A stretch of DNA of 64,000 bases. Origin: Clostridium sp. OM02-18AC (GTDB taxonomy: Bacteria; Bacillota; Clostridia; Lachnospirales; Lachnospiraceae). The notes beneath the pieces were generated by a model that searched no databases, had not been told where the DNA came from, and worked only from the letters and a program-made list of their open reading frames with translations. The position numbers were made by a program, and so were the translations under genes. This document shows positions 44,896 to 53,408 of the stretch, one piece after another. The DNA lies in NCBI RefSeq assembly GCF_003481825.1, contig NZ_QULW01000004.1, positions 141,725-205,724 of the forward strand, in the 5' to 3' direction. The first letter of the stretch is position 1, and each line of letters begins with the position of its first letter.

Positions 44896-45261
44896 AACTG
44901 ACACCTCTTCAAAATTTTTAACTGTTATTTCTATGTTTCTTTGCAGTTGTTAAAAATTAAACAAGTTTGAGCAAATAAAAACGGCGTCTTGCTTGTGTTT
45001 CACACTTTGGTATTCTAGTATACAAGATAAACGCCAAAAAAATTTGTTGTACGATTCCTCAATATCGCCAACAAACAGCTCAACTCATGACCTTATACTA
45101 TCAAATTTATCAATGAATGTAAATAGTTTCTTTGTATTTTTTGTGTTTTTCACCGGAATTTTATTTGCACACCATTTCTTTTGTTTCTTTCAGTTTACAT
45201 AAATCCAGTATTTTTTGTTTATTTTTAAACACTCTCGTTTCCGGGGCAACTGTCTGAAAAG
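44896..45261. other. A+T-rich intergenic leader of Module A
   Basis: About 366 bases with no convincing gene. It holds the candidate operator at 45015-45026 and many A/T runs. No strong terminator-type hairpin is seen apart from the GntR one just beyond. The Module A promoter is expected in the part near 45000-45060, where TAGAAT and TATACT resemble -10 elements but -35 matches are weak. Confidence 0.6.
45015..45026. promoter_or_regulatory. Near-palindrome CTAGTATACAAG upstream of Module A
   Basis: A 12-bp near-palindrome, on the minus strand CTTGTATACTAG, overlaps the possible -10 of the Module A promoter. It shares the TTGTATAC core with the palindrome at 39000-39013 and is close to the GntR regulator gene. 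A regulatory role is inferred. Confidence 0.4.
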
Positions 45262-45270
45262 CAAAGAAAA

Positions 45271-45305
45271 AGACGGAACTATGCGCTTCTTTGCATATTC
45301 CGTCT
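45271..45305 (-). terminator. Terminator after the first GntR gene
   Basis: AGACGGAA (45271-45278) pairs with TTCCGTCT (45298-45305), with inner TATGC/GCGCATA pairing. TTTTTC follows on the minus strand. It lies about 24 bases after the regulator stop. Confidence 0.82.
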
Positions 45306-45328
45306 CTTCCTTTCTATAACAGATCGGA

Positions 45329-46030
45329 TCAACCATTTCTGAAATAGGTCGGATACTTGGCCGTAGCCCTGTCCGCAATGGCTGTGATCGTTTCCAGATG
45401 CCTTCCCATGCATTCCTGAGCTTTCTGGATGTTCCCTTCCACAATAGCCTCAACTATCTTTTTGTGTTCCTCGATCAGCTGCGGCACACGATTATCGAAA
45501 GCCACATCAAAGTTGCGCCAGCGCGCGAGGTGCAGCATCAGGCTATCCAACATGCACATCATGGCGCTGCGTCCTACACTGTCGATCATAATCTTATGGA
45601 ATTCGGCATCCAGATCCGGAAAACGACCAAAGTAATCGGCCTCATCCCTGTATTTCTCCTGTTCCTTCAGATTCGCTTCCAGCCGCTTCAGCATCTGGCT
45701 GCGCTCTGCTTCGCCCAGTTCGGTAAAAATCTCATAGAGGACTTCCTTTTCCACCGCTGTACGCAATGTCAGAAGATCCGCGATATGGCTTAAATCCATA
45801 AGACTGACATAGGTACCCCGCTGCGGATAAATCTCAATAAAGCCAAGCTGCTTAAGACGCGTAAATACAGTGCGGATGACCGAGCGGGACACTCCGTACT
45901 CCGCAGACATCTGATTCTCGCTGATCAGCTGTCCAGGCTCCAGGCGCAGCTGGATGATCCGGTTCAGCATCTGTTCAAAAATTTCATCTGACGTATTCGG
46001 ATGACTCTCACCAAATTTCGCATAAATCAT
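45329..46030 (-). CDS. GntR-family regulator, FCD (FadR-like) subfamily (Module A)
   Basis: 233-residue transcription regulator. The winged-helix DNA-binding domain (about 15-78) shows LEPGQLISENQMSAEYGVSR and LKQLGFIEIYPQRGTYVS. The all-helical FCD ligand/metal domain (about 85-225) includes DLDAEFHKIMIDSVG and ends with metal-ligand histidines in IEEHKKIVEAI and MGRHLETI. FCD regulators respond to organic acids or CoA esters. It sits just upstream of Module A with its own promoter and terminator, so it is the natural candidate regulator of that operon. Confidence 0.92.
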   Translation of the reverse strand: MIYAKFGESHPNTSDEIFEQMLNRIIQLRLEPGQLISENQMSAEYGVSRSVIRTVFTRLKQLGFIEIYPQRGTYVSLMDLSHIADLLTLRTAVEKEVLYEIFTELGEAERSQMLKRLEANLKEQEKYRDEADYFGRFPDLDAEFHKIMIDSVGRSAMMCMLDSLMLHLARWRNFDVAFDNRVPQLIEEHKKIVEAIVEGNIQKAQECMGRHLETITAIADRATAKYPTYFRNG

Positions 46031-46063
46031 ACTTACTTCTCCCCGCTGCTTTCATTTTTTACC

Positions 46064-46092
46064 ATTCTACGTCAGAATTTTGCTGCTGTCAA
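46064..46092 (-). promoter_or_regulatory. Promoter of the first GntR gene
   Basis: TTGACA (46087-46092) and TAGAAT (46064-46069) with a 17-base spacer, about 34 bases before the start codon. Confidence 0.8.
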
Positions 46093-46323
46093 CCGCAGGG
46101 CAAATATAGGACGGAACGAATAAAGGTCTGGAAGAGAACGAGACCGCCTTCCTCTATTTTCACATATCGTTGTTTGCTTGCTCTCACAACACGCGTTCGC
46201 CTGCATCGGATTACATACGCTGCATTCGTACACGTGTGTTCAAGATGCAAACACCTGATATGCTGAAAATCCCGGAAAGCGGGCTCATTCACTTCGGACC
46301 TTATTAGCTATTCATTTAAATTT

Positions 46324-47433
46324 TTACTTGGCTTCTTTTGCTGCCCGGATTTCCTCGATCATGTGCGGAACAACCTCAAACAGGTCTCCTACAATGCCGT
46401 AATCCGCGCACTCAAAGATCGGAGCGGTCTCATTGCTGTCCACTGCGATGATGATCTCAGAATCCTGCATGCCTGCCTTATGCTGAATGGCGCCGGAGAT
46501 ACCAAGTGCAACATAGATACGAGGATGTACGGTCTTACCGGTCTGTCCTACCTGATGGTCAGAAGACAGCCAGCCTGCATCGGTAACTGCACGGGATGCG
46601 CCTACAACGCCGCCGCCCAGAGCCTCTGCCAGTTCTTCTGCCAGTGCGATACCTTTCTCCGGATCCTTGCTGATACCGCGGCCTACGCTGACAACGATAT
46701 CTGCACCGATTAAGTCAACCAGCTTCTTGGTTTCCTTAACAACTTCCAGAACCTTGGTTCTTAAATCTGCATCGGTTAAGGAGAACTGAGCCATCTCGAT
46801 CTCGCATGCATCCGCCTTAGCCTGATCAAACTCTGCTTTCTTCATAACGCCCGGACGTACAGTGGACATGCACGGACGGAAGCGCGGGCAGATGATGGTA
46901 GCCATCAGATGACCGCCGAATGCCGGACGGGTCATCTTTAAGTTGGTATCATCCATTTTGAATTTAACTTTTTCCAGATCGATGGTGGAAGACTCTTTTA
47001 AGAACTGCACATAGCGGTCCATATCGATGTCGAGGTGGGTTGCATCTGCAGTCAGACCAGTGTGAAGTCTTGCAGCAACACGCGGTCCAAGGTCACGTCC
47101 GATGTTGGATGCGCCGATTAACAGAACTTCCGGTTTCTTTTCCATAACCACGTCGCACAGCACTTTGCTGTATGCATCGGTGGTGTAAACAGCCAGGTTT
47201 TTATCTGCGCATACGATGACTTTGTCTGCGCCGTATCCGCCAAGCTCTTTTGCGGTATTCTCGATTCCCTCGCCGCCAAGTAAGATACCTACCAGCTTGG
47301 AACCTCTCTCGTCTGCCAGCTTTCTACCTTCGCTGATCAGTTCGAAGTCAGTATTCATCAGCTTGCCGTCACGCTGCTCACAGAATACCCAGATATCACT
47401 GAATTCATTAATCTCAGCACTATTATAAGACAT
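46324..47433 (-). CDS. etfA: Electron transfer flavoprotein alpha subunit (Module B)
   Basis: 369-residue paralog of the Module A EtfA, longer by about 29 residues. The FAD-binding stretch is VVGASRAVTDAGWLSSDHQVG near 268, followed by ALGISGAIQHKAGM near 308. No ferredoxin domain. The two EtfA sequences are clearly diverged from each other, so the duplication is old. ATG start. It is the last gene of the acd2-etfB2-etfA2 unit, 20 bases after etfB. Confidence 0.93.
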   Translation of the reverse strand: MSYNSAEINEFSDIWVFCEQRDGKLMNTDFELISEGRKLADERGSKLVGILLGGEGIENTAKELGGYGADKVIVCADKNLAVYTTDAYSKVLCDVVMEKKPEVLLIGASNIGRDLGPRVAARLHTGLTADATHLDIDMDRYVQFLKESSTIDLEKVKFKMDDTNLKMTRPAFGGHLMATIICPRFRPCMSTVRPGVMKKAEFDQAKADACEIEMAQFSLTDADLRTKVLEVVKETKKLVDLIGADIVVSVGRGISKDPEKGIALAEELAEALGGGVVGASRAVTDAGWLSSDHQVGQTGKTVHPRIYVALGISGAIQHKAGMQDSEIIIAVDSNETAPIFECADYGIVGDLFEVVPHMIEEIRAAKEAK

Positions 47434-47453
47434 ATTCTTTTTCCTCCCTGTTC

Positions 47454-48254
47454 CTAGATTGCGTGTTTCTTTGCAAGCAGACTTGCAAGCTCTTTAGCAG
47501 CTTCTGCAGCAGTACCGCCAAGAATCTGTCCTGCGCCCTTCTGCGGCGGGGTAAAGGAACGGAATACGTTGGTCGGTGAACCTTTCAGTCCGATGGTGGT
47601 CGGATCGATGAGCGGCTCGTCTTTTAATGCATTGTAGTCCAGAACAGTCAGAGGCTTATCCCAGCACTCCAGAATGCCCTTTACGGTCATGTAACGAACT
47701 TCATTTAACTCTTTTACGCAGGTGATCAGGCAAGGAGTCTGAACCTGAACGGTCATGTAACCATCCTCAAGCAGACGTTTTACATTCAGGGAGTTGCCCT
47801 CTTTCTTGATGTCTGCTGCGTAGGTAACCTGCGGAATGTTTAATTTTTCTGCGATCTGCGGACCAACCTGTGCGGTATCGCCATCGATTGCCTGACGTCC
47901 GCAGAAGATCACATCTTCCGGTCCAACACCCAGGTTGTGCAGTGCGCCTGCGATGATCTGGGAAGTTGCGAACGTATCGGATCCACCGAACTCACGACCG
48001 GAGATCAGGACTGCGTCATCTGCGCCCATAGCGATCAGCTCTCTTAACATGCCCTCTGCTGGCGGCGGTCCCATGGTAACTACGGTTACCTGACAACCGG
48101 TAGCATCCTTTAATTCCAGAGCTGCCTCCGTAGCAGCCAGGTCATCCGGGTTGATGATGGTCTGCATGGATGCACGATCCAGGGTTCCATCTGCTTTTAC
48201 AGCAACTTTTCCGGAAGTATCCGGAACCTGTTTTACACATACAAAAATTCTCAT
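47454..48254 (-). CDS. etfB: Electron transfer flavoprotein beta subunit (Module B)
   Basis: 266 residues. The diagnostic N-terminus is RIFVCVKQVPDT. It has AMGADDAVLISGREFGGSD near 92 and GRQAIDGDTAQVGPQ near 127, and the family stretch VQTPCLITCVKELNEVRY is near 178. Clearly diverged from the Module A copy (for example a different residue pattern in the first 40). ATG start at 48254, 13 bases after the acyl-CoA dehydrogenase stop. Confidence 0.93.
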   Translation of the reverse strand: MRIFVCVKQVPDTSGKVAVKADGTLDRASMQTIINPDDLAATEAALELKDATGCQVTVVTMGPPPAEGMLRELIAMGADDAVLISGREFGGSDTFATSQIIAGALHNLGVGPEDVIFCGRQAIDGDTAQVGPQIAEKLNIPQVTYAADIKKEGNSLNVKRLLEDGYMTVQVQTPCLITCVKELNEVRYMTVKGILECWDKPLTVLDYNALKDEPLIDPTTIGLKGSPTNVFRSFTPPQKGAGQILGGTAAEAAKELASLLAKKHAI

Positions 48255-48267
48255 TCTAAGCTTCCTC

Positions 48268-49410
48268 CTACTTTAACAGACTTCTGGAAATAACGATCTG
48301 CTGTACCTGGCTGGTTCCTTCATACAGAGTCATAACGCGTGCATCGCGGTACAGACGCTCTACTTTGTACTCTTTGATGAAACCATAACCACCGTGGATC
48401 TGGATTGCCTTGCCTGCTACGCGGTTTGCCATCTCAGATGCGTAATATTTTGCCATGGAGCACATAACGGAGGCATTCTTGTCACCTGCGTCCTTTGCCA
48501 TAGCGGTGTTGTAGATCAGGCAGCGTGCTGCTTCGATCTCAGTTGCCATATCAGCCAGCATGAAGCTGATGCCCTGATTGTAGGAAATCGGTTTGCCGAA
48601 CTGTTTTCTCTCTTTTGCATAGTTGGTAGCTTCTTCCAGACAAGCCTGTGCAAGACCCAGGGACTGAGCTGCAACACCAAGACGGCCGCCGTCCAGAGTG
48701 GACATTGCAACGCCGTAACCTTTGTCTAACGGGCCTACCAGATCGCTCTTATGTACGCGTACATTCTCTAATACGATATCACTGGTCGGATATCCGTTGA
48801 TACCCATCTTAGCTTCCGGCTTACCACAGGAAACGCCCGGCAGCTTCATATCTACTACGAAAATGGAAATGCCTCTTGCGCCCTTTAATGCCGGATTGGT
48901 TTTTGCGAATACAACTGCATAATCAGCGATCGGTGCACCGGAGATGAAGCACTTACGGCCGTTTAATACATAGTAATCACCATCTTCCACAGCTCTTGTG
49001 GTCATGCTTCCTGCATCGGAACCTGCACCCGGCTCAGTCAGTGCGAATACGATGTGTTTCTCACCTTTTGCAACCGGAACCAGATATTTCTGCAGCTGCT
49101 CTTCATTGCCGCATGCAAGCAGCGGACCGCCACCTAAGGAGTTCGGGGTGTTTGCATAAATTGCAAGTACCGGGCAAACACGTGAGAATTCCTCGTTCAT
49201 CAGAACGTATGCCAGGCTGTCTCCACCCTGACCGCCGTATTTGGTCGGGATCTTAACACCGGAGAAGCCGTATTTTGCCATCTTCTTCCAGATTTCCTCG
49301 TTGAATCCACCTTCTTTATCCAGCTGTTCCTGAATCTCGGTTGTGAACTCAGTCTCCGCGAAATTGCGGAAGTTCTTTCTCATTAATTCATACTTCGCAG
49401 AAAGAATCAT
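48268..49410 (-). CDS. Acyl-CoA dehydrogenase / enoyl-CoA reductase (Module B)
   Basis: 380 residues, the second short-chain acyl-CoA dehydrogenase paralog. FAD motifs are FALTEPGAGSDAGS near 130 and FISGAPIADYAVV near 158; the catalytic Glu is in TLYEGTSQVQQ near 366. The longest frame begins 69 bases earlier, but AAAGGAGG six bases before the ATG at 49410 fixes the start and gives an N-terminus aligned with the Module A copy. It has its own consensus promoter and a candidate operator upstream, separate from the ligase gene. Confidence 0.93.
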   Translation of the reverse strand: MILSAKYELMRKNFRNFAETEFTTEIQEQLDKEGGFNEEIWKKMAKYGFSGVKIPTKYGGQGGDSLAYVLMNEEFSRVCPVLAIYANTPNSLGGGPLLACGNEEQLQKYLVPVAKGEKHIVFALTEPGAGSDAGSMTTRAVEDGDYYVLNGRKCFISGAPIADYAVVFAKTNPALKGARGISIFVVDMKLPGVSCGKPEAKMGINGYPTSDIVLENVRVHKSDLVGPLDKGYGVAMSTLDGGRLGVAAQSLGLAQACLEEATNYAKERKQFGKPISYNQGISFMLADMATEIEAARCLIYNTAMAKDAGDKNASVMCSMAKYYASEMANRVAGKAIQIHGGYGFIKEYKVERLYRDARVMTLYEGTSQVQQIVISRSLLK

Positions 49411-49527
49411 TGTTTGCCTCCTTTTAATTATACGGAATGAAATTTCCGTGTTTTTACGTTTCACGTCTGATTCCGACAAGATTCTTCGTAATCCGGCGCG
49501 TTTGTTATTTCTTTAACACCTGTGTTG

Positions 49528-49556
49528 ATTATAACACATCCTTAACAACATGTAAA
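49528..49556 (-). promoter_or_regulatory. Promoter of acd2-etfB2-etfA2
   Basis: TTTACA (49551-49556) and TATAAT (49528-49533) with a 17-base spacer on the minus strand. The -35 lies inside the operator-like inverted repeat at 49544-49571. Confidence 0.8.
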
Positions 49557-49571
49557 CATAGACATGTTGTT
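49544..49571. promoter_or_regulatory. Inverted repeat AACAACATGT/ACATGTTGTT overlapping the -35
   Basis: Perfect 10-bp arms (49544-49553 and 49562-49571) with an 8-base spacer. It covers the -35 of the Module B promoter, so a bound protein would block transcription. A repressor such as the second GntR protein is a plausible partner; this is inference. Confidence 0.6.
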
Positions 49572-49709
49572 TTGTGATCGTTTTTGCTAATTTGTACGAA
49601 ATCAAAATGATTATTTTGTGCACTTCATACAGTGTCCGGCATTCTATTCTTCAAGCTGCCCGCTTTGACATGGCATCCAGGTAAATTACCCGGACTGTTT
49701 TTGCCTGGA

Positions 49710-51347
49710 TCATCTCTTCCGGTGATCGTCTTTTCCGGTAGCGGTTGCTTCCGAATTGGCTTTGACGATCTCCGCTGCCTGCTTTTTCAGTTCCCCCAGC
49801 ATGATCTTACCGCTGGCATTGACCGGAAGCGACTCAAAGCGCACAATGTGTGCTGGAAGCTTATAGTATGCCAGATGGTTTTCCAGATGCGTCATCAGAC
49901 CGGTATTGCTGATGGTCCTTCCATCCTCCGGCACAATGCACGCAACGATCATTTCCTGTAAAACTTCTGCCGGGAGCCCGATCACCTTCACTGCTTTGAT
50001 TCCCGGATATTTTAAGATTGCCATTTCGATTTCCCGCGGGGAAATATTTTCGCCGCCCCGTATGATCATTTCTTTGATGCGCCCCGTTACATACAGGAAG
50101 TTGCGTTCATCTACATGCCCCAGGTCTCCGGTGTGAAGCCAGCCATTGGAATCAATTGCCTTTGCTGTCGCCTCAGGAAGATTGTAGTATCCCTGCATCA
50201 CATTGTATCCGCGCACACAGATTTCTCCATCCGTTCCAACCGGAAGCTTGTTTCCATCCTTGTCAAAGATTCCCACCTCGCAGTGACGGATCACCCTGCC
50301 TGCAGAATTGGCGTTATCCTCATCCGAATCTCCCACATCACCGATACTGACACAGGGAGATGTCTCGGTCTGGCCATAAGAAGCATGAAGGACCAGACTC
50401 GGAATTTCCCGGCGGATCAGCATATAATCCTGCGGGCTTAACGGAGAACCTGCAATGATTCCCCGGCGCAGGCTACTTAAGTCATACTCCTTGTGCAGCG
50501 GATTATTGACAACCGCAAGGAACATGGACGGAACACCATTTAAAAGCGTACAGTGATAATCCTGCACTGACTTTAACACGGTTACGGTCTTGTAATACTC
50601 GATCACATGCATACAGAATCCGGTATGGATGCTGGATAAAAGGCTGGATGTAATTCCAAAACAATGGAATAAAGGAACTGCGATCAGCATTTTGTCCGAC
50701 TCATCCCATTTCATATGCTCACAGGTTTCCAGGGAACTGTTCACCAAATTGTAATGGCTCAGCATCACGCCCTTTGGCATCGCAGTCGTTCCGGAGGTGA
50801 ACAAAATTGCTGCTGTGTCGTCCGGGTTTACCTTCCGGATATAGCCGCCGATTTCTTTGGTGACCTTTTTCATGCGTTCTGCAAAAACAAAGCTTTCTTC
50901 TGTCATCCAGCGGCGTGCGGTATCTCTTCCTATATAAATCCAGCGTTTTACGACACCTTCCAGTTCTTCTTTCAGCGAAACAACCATGTCCTCGTAAACC
51001 AGTTTCTTATACCCTTCGCCATAATAAACAAACTCTGCATCTGCATAGCGGAGGACCTTTGCCATCTCCTCGGTACTGTAACAGGTATTTAAGAGAATCG
51101 GAATTGCTCCGATCTTGGTCAGTGCCAGAAAGACAATGATCCAGTTTGGGGAATTGGTACTCCAGATTCCCACATGTGTTCCTTTCCGGATCCCGCAGGA
51201 AAGCATACGCCCCACCATATAATCACTGAGAGTATCCAGATCCCTCCAGGTGTAACGCTGCTCATCTGCTTCCAGCGCAATTTTATCCGCACTTTCTTTG
51301 ACCCTGCTTCTGAGACATTCCGCAATTGTTTTTTTAATCAGCCTCAT
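49710..51347 (-). CDS. AMP-forming acyl-CoA ligase (Module B)
   Basis: 545-residue paralog of the Module A ligase. Adenylation motifs are LFTSGTTAMPKGVMLSH near 182, YGQTETSPC near 325, LHTGDLGHVDERNF near 408, RIKEMIIRGGENISPREIE near 430 and NASGKIMLGEL near 515. It would activate the acid that enters Module B. ATG start with AAAGGGGAG. It follows the broken activator gene by about 180 bases and precedes the acd2 promoter region. Confidence 0.9.
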   Translation of the reverse strand: MRLIKKTIAECLRSRVKESADKIALEADEQRYTWRDLDTLSDYMVGRMLSCGIRKGTHVGIWSTNSPNWIIVFLALTKIGAIPILLNTCYSTEEMAKVLRYADAEFVYYGEGYKKLVYEDMVVSLKEELEGVVKRWIYIGRDTARRWMTEESFVFAERMKKVTKEIGGYIRKVNPDDTAAILFTSGTTAMPKGVMLSHYNLVNSSLETCEHMKWDESDKMLIAVPLFHCFGITSSLLSSIHTGFCMHVIEYYKTVTVLKSVQDYHCTLLNGVPSMFLAVVNNPLHKEYDLSSLRRGIIAGSPLSPQDYMLIRREIPSLVLHASYGQTETSPCVSIGDVGDSDEDNANSAGRVIRHCEVGIFDKDGNKLPVGTDGEICVRGYNVMQGYYNLPEATAKAIDSNGWLHTGDLGHVDERNFLYVTGRIKEMIIRGGENISPREIEMAILKYPGIKAVKVIGLPAEVLQEMIVACIVPEDGRTISNTGLMTHLENHLAYYKLPAHIVRFESLPVNASGKIMLGELKKQAAEIVKANSEATATGKDDHRKR

Positions 51348-51528
51348 GATAGCTCCCCTTTAACTCCTTCATTCCATTCAGAAACTTCCTGCCCGCAAAC
51401 TGCAGTCTTTCCATGTCACCCTCCATATAGCATGCACAGATTCGACCACATTGGAGCAGTTTTGACCTATGTTCCATAATTCTGTTAAAATTATATCACA
51501 TTAGGGAATGCATGTAAATACAGATATG

Positions 51529-52053
51529 TCAATTTCGACATATTTTTTCCGTTGGAATGTTCCTTTGACCACGTTTCGTACGCTGCCACGGCTGCCCCCA
51601 TAGCCCCATATACTGGGCATCCGGAATGGTATGGACTTCCACGCCAAGCTCTCTGGGAAATGCCGAGCGCACACCAATATTCTTCGCAACACCTCCCGTC
51701 ATATAGACCACTTCGGTAACATCCGCACGTTTTGTCAGTGCTGCCGTACGGCTTGCAACCGAATTGCAGATTCCGACGATCAGATCCAGAAGCTTCACAC
51801 CTTTGGAAAGCTGGGAAATGACCTCGGATTCCGCAAATACCGTACAGGTACTGGAGATCCGGACCGGCTCTTCTGCTTTTAATGCGTAAGCTCCGAGTTC
51901 ATCGACATCCAGCTGCAAAATTCCAGCCATCACATCCAGAAACCGTCCGGTTCCGGCCTTCACAAGGCTTTTCGCCCGGATCGTCTTTCCATCTTCCAGG
52001 ATCACACACTTGGAAGTTGTGGATCCGATATCAATTCCCAATGTATATACCAC
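51529..52053 (-). pseudogene. Broken 2-hydroxyacyl-CoA dehydratase activator (second HadI copy)
   Basis: 174-codon remnant of a HadI/FldI-type activator. The first 31 residues (GIDIGSTTSKCVI) match the intact gene at 44116-44895. Then about 95 residues are missing in frame, including IDIGGQD and the cluster-ligand Cys of CAAGTGRF, which reads KAGTGRF here. The match resumes and continues through STCTVFAESEVIS. Near the end the frame is wrong: four G where five would restore MGAMGAAVAAYETW. GTG start. It lacks essential residues, so it cannot be a working activator. Confidence 0.88.
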
Positions 52054-52082
52054 AATCGTCTGCTCCTTTTTGCGCTATTTGC

Positions 52083-52241
52083 TCAGCCCTGCTCCGGCCA
52101 TACCGTCTCAACCAGATTTCCTTCCGGATCAAACTCCATCGGAACCGGTCCGCTTACATAGCTGATGCCCGGAAGTTCTTTGATTGATTCGTACAGGGCT
52201 TCCGACACTTCAATCGTGCTCATGGCAAGCGTATTTTTCAT
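52083..52241 (-). CDS. Small unrecognised ORF upstream of the broken activator
   Basis: 52 residues from the ATG at 52241, with GGTGG five bases upstream and a coding-like composition (acidic, with ELPGISYVSGPVPMEF in the middle). The frame is open further up to a GTG at 52412, but that part looks non-coding. No family recognised. It lies 29 bases before the broken activator and may be a small protein or a remnant. Confidence 0.35.
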   Translation of the reverse strand: MKNTLAMSTIEVSEALYESIKELPGISYVSGPVPMEFDPEGNLVETVWPEQG

Positions 52242-52455
52242 GTGAACCACCCGCACCTTGTTGAAATACTGGCTTTTTTCTGGTTTTTCGCCGTGCTTTG
52301 AAACGATTTTTTGCAAAATCAGCAAATCTGCCGCGAGTGTCCCTGCCGCTATGCAAAAAAGAAAACCACGTAAAATCGTGATTTTCCTTTCCGTTTTTGC
52401 AGACCGACGCACCCAGGTTGTTGACCCATTTTTAACAATCTTAGCCGTGTTTTCC

Positions 52456-53139
52456 TCAGGAATAAATAAAATATTCCGGAGATACCCGTTCCTGGATATA
52501 CTTTTGCCGGTTCTCTGTATTTAGATGTGAATGAAGCAATTCATGTGCTGTCTTGGTATCCCTTCGCATCAATGCTTCCATGATCGTGGTATGCTCTTCG
52601 ATGATTTCCGGCTGCCGGCGGCTCTTTCCAACATCAAAATTTCTCCAGCGGCGGAAATGAATGTAATCTTCGCTAATGAGCGCCATTACACCTTTTCTTC
52701 CGACTGCCTCCAGAAAGCATCCATGAAATTCGTTATCCAGCTCATAAAACGCATCCATATCAATTTGCTGCTGCATGGCCTCTTTCTGTTTTTCCAGACA
52801 GATTTTCATGCTTTCCTGCATTTTATCAAGCACTTCCTGGGATGAAAACTGTAAAAGACGAATCGCCTCCTGCTCCACTGCCTCCCGGATAAAAAGGATC
52901 AGCTCCACACGCTTCATGTCGATCAGGCTGACAAAGGTTCCCCGCTGCGGATAAACCGTTACCAGCAACCGTTCCTTCAGACGGCTGATCGCACTGCGCA
53001 CAATATGTCTGGTAACTCCATACTGTTTGCATAATTCATTCTCACTGATCTTCTCTCCTGGAAGATAAACCAGTTTTTCTATCTTGTTGCATAAATCTTC
53101 GTAAATCGCATCACTGCTCACATATTCCTGCGGCATCAT
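52456..53139 (-). CDS. GntR-family regulator, FCD subfamily (Module B)
   Basis: 227 residues, paralog of the regulator at 45329-46030. The winged-helix part (about 10-75) has YLPGEKISENELCKQYGVTR and ERLLVTVYPQRGTFVS. The FCD domain (about 85-215) has ELDNEFHGCFLEAVG and IEEHTTIMEAL. Both share the RRWRNFD/ARWRNFD stretch, so they may sense similar ligands. ATG start and its own promoter. It is the outermost gene of Module B and the likely regulator of the acd2 promoter. Confidence 0.92.
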   Translation of the reverse strand: MMPQEYVSSDAIYEDLCNKIEKLVYLPGEKISENELCKQYGVTRHIVRSAISRLKERLLVTVYPQRGTFVSLIDMKRVELILFIREAVEQEAIRLLQFSSQEVLDKMQESMKICLEKQKEAMQQQIDMDAFYELDNEFHGCFLEAVGRKGVMALISEDYIHFRRWRNFDVGKSRRQPEIIEEHTTIMEALMRRDTKTAHELLHSHLNTENRQKYIQERVSPEYFIYS

Positions 53140-53215
53140 AATTCGCTTTCCCGCTCACTTTCTTTTATTCTCTTTTTCTGTCCCATCATGTGAGTATTCT
53201 ATCATTTATATCACA

Positions 53216-53244
53216 ATTATACGTTATTCACACTTTTTTTACAA
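53216..53244 (-). promoter_or_regulatory. Promoter of the second GntR gene
   Basis: TTGTAA (53239-53244) and TATAAT (53216-53221), 17-base spacer, about 77 bases before the start codon. Confidence 0.65.
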
Positions 53245-53408
53245 GTCGTTCCTGGTCACGATCTCTATGGAGATTCCCATTTGTCTGTGTTACGATAGCA
53301 GACAGCTGCTGATCCATCTGCTATGGCATCCGTCAGCTGCTTTTTTATCTTACTGACATAGCACTCGGACTTTATCAGTCAGCCCATGCTCTTTTCCAAA
53401 GTCATTTT

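Noticed and set aside
45190..45453. 87-codon minus-strand frame overlapping the first GntR gene
   Set aside because: Out of frame with the regulator and runs through its terminator; a shadow.
46089..46292. 67-codon minus-strand frame upstream of etfA2
   Set aside because: Cys/Arg-rich, no RBS or family pattern; it lies in the GntR promoter region and looks like chance.
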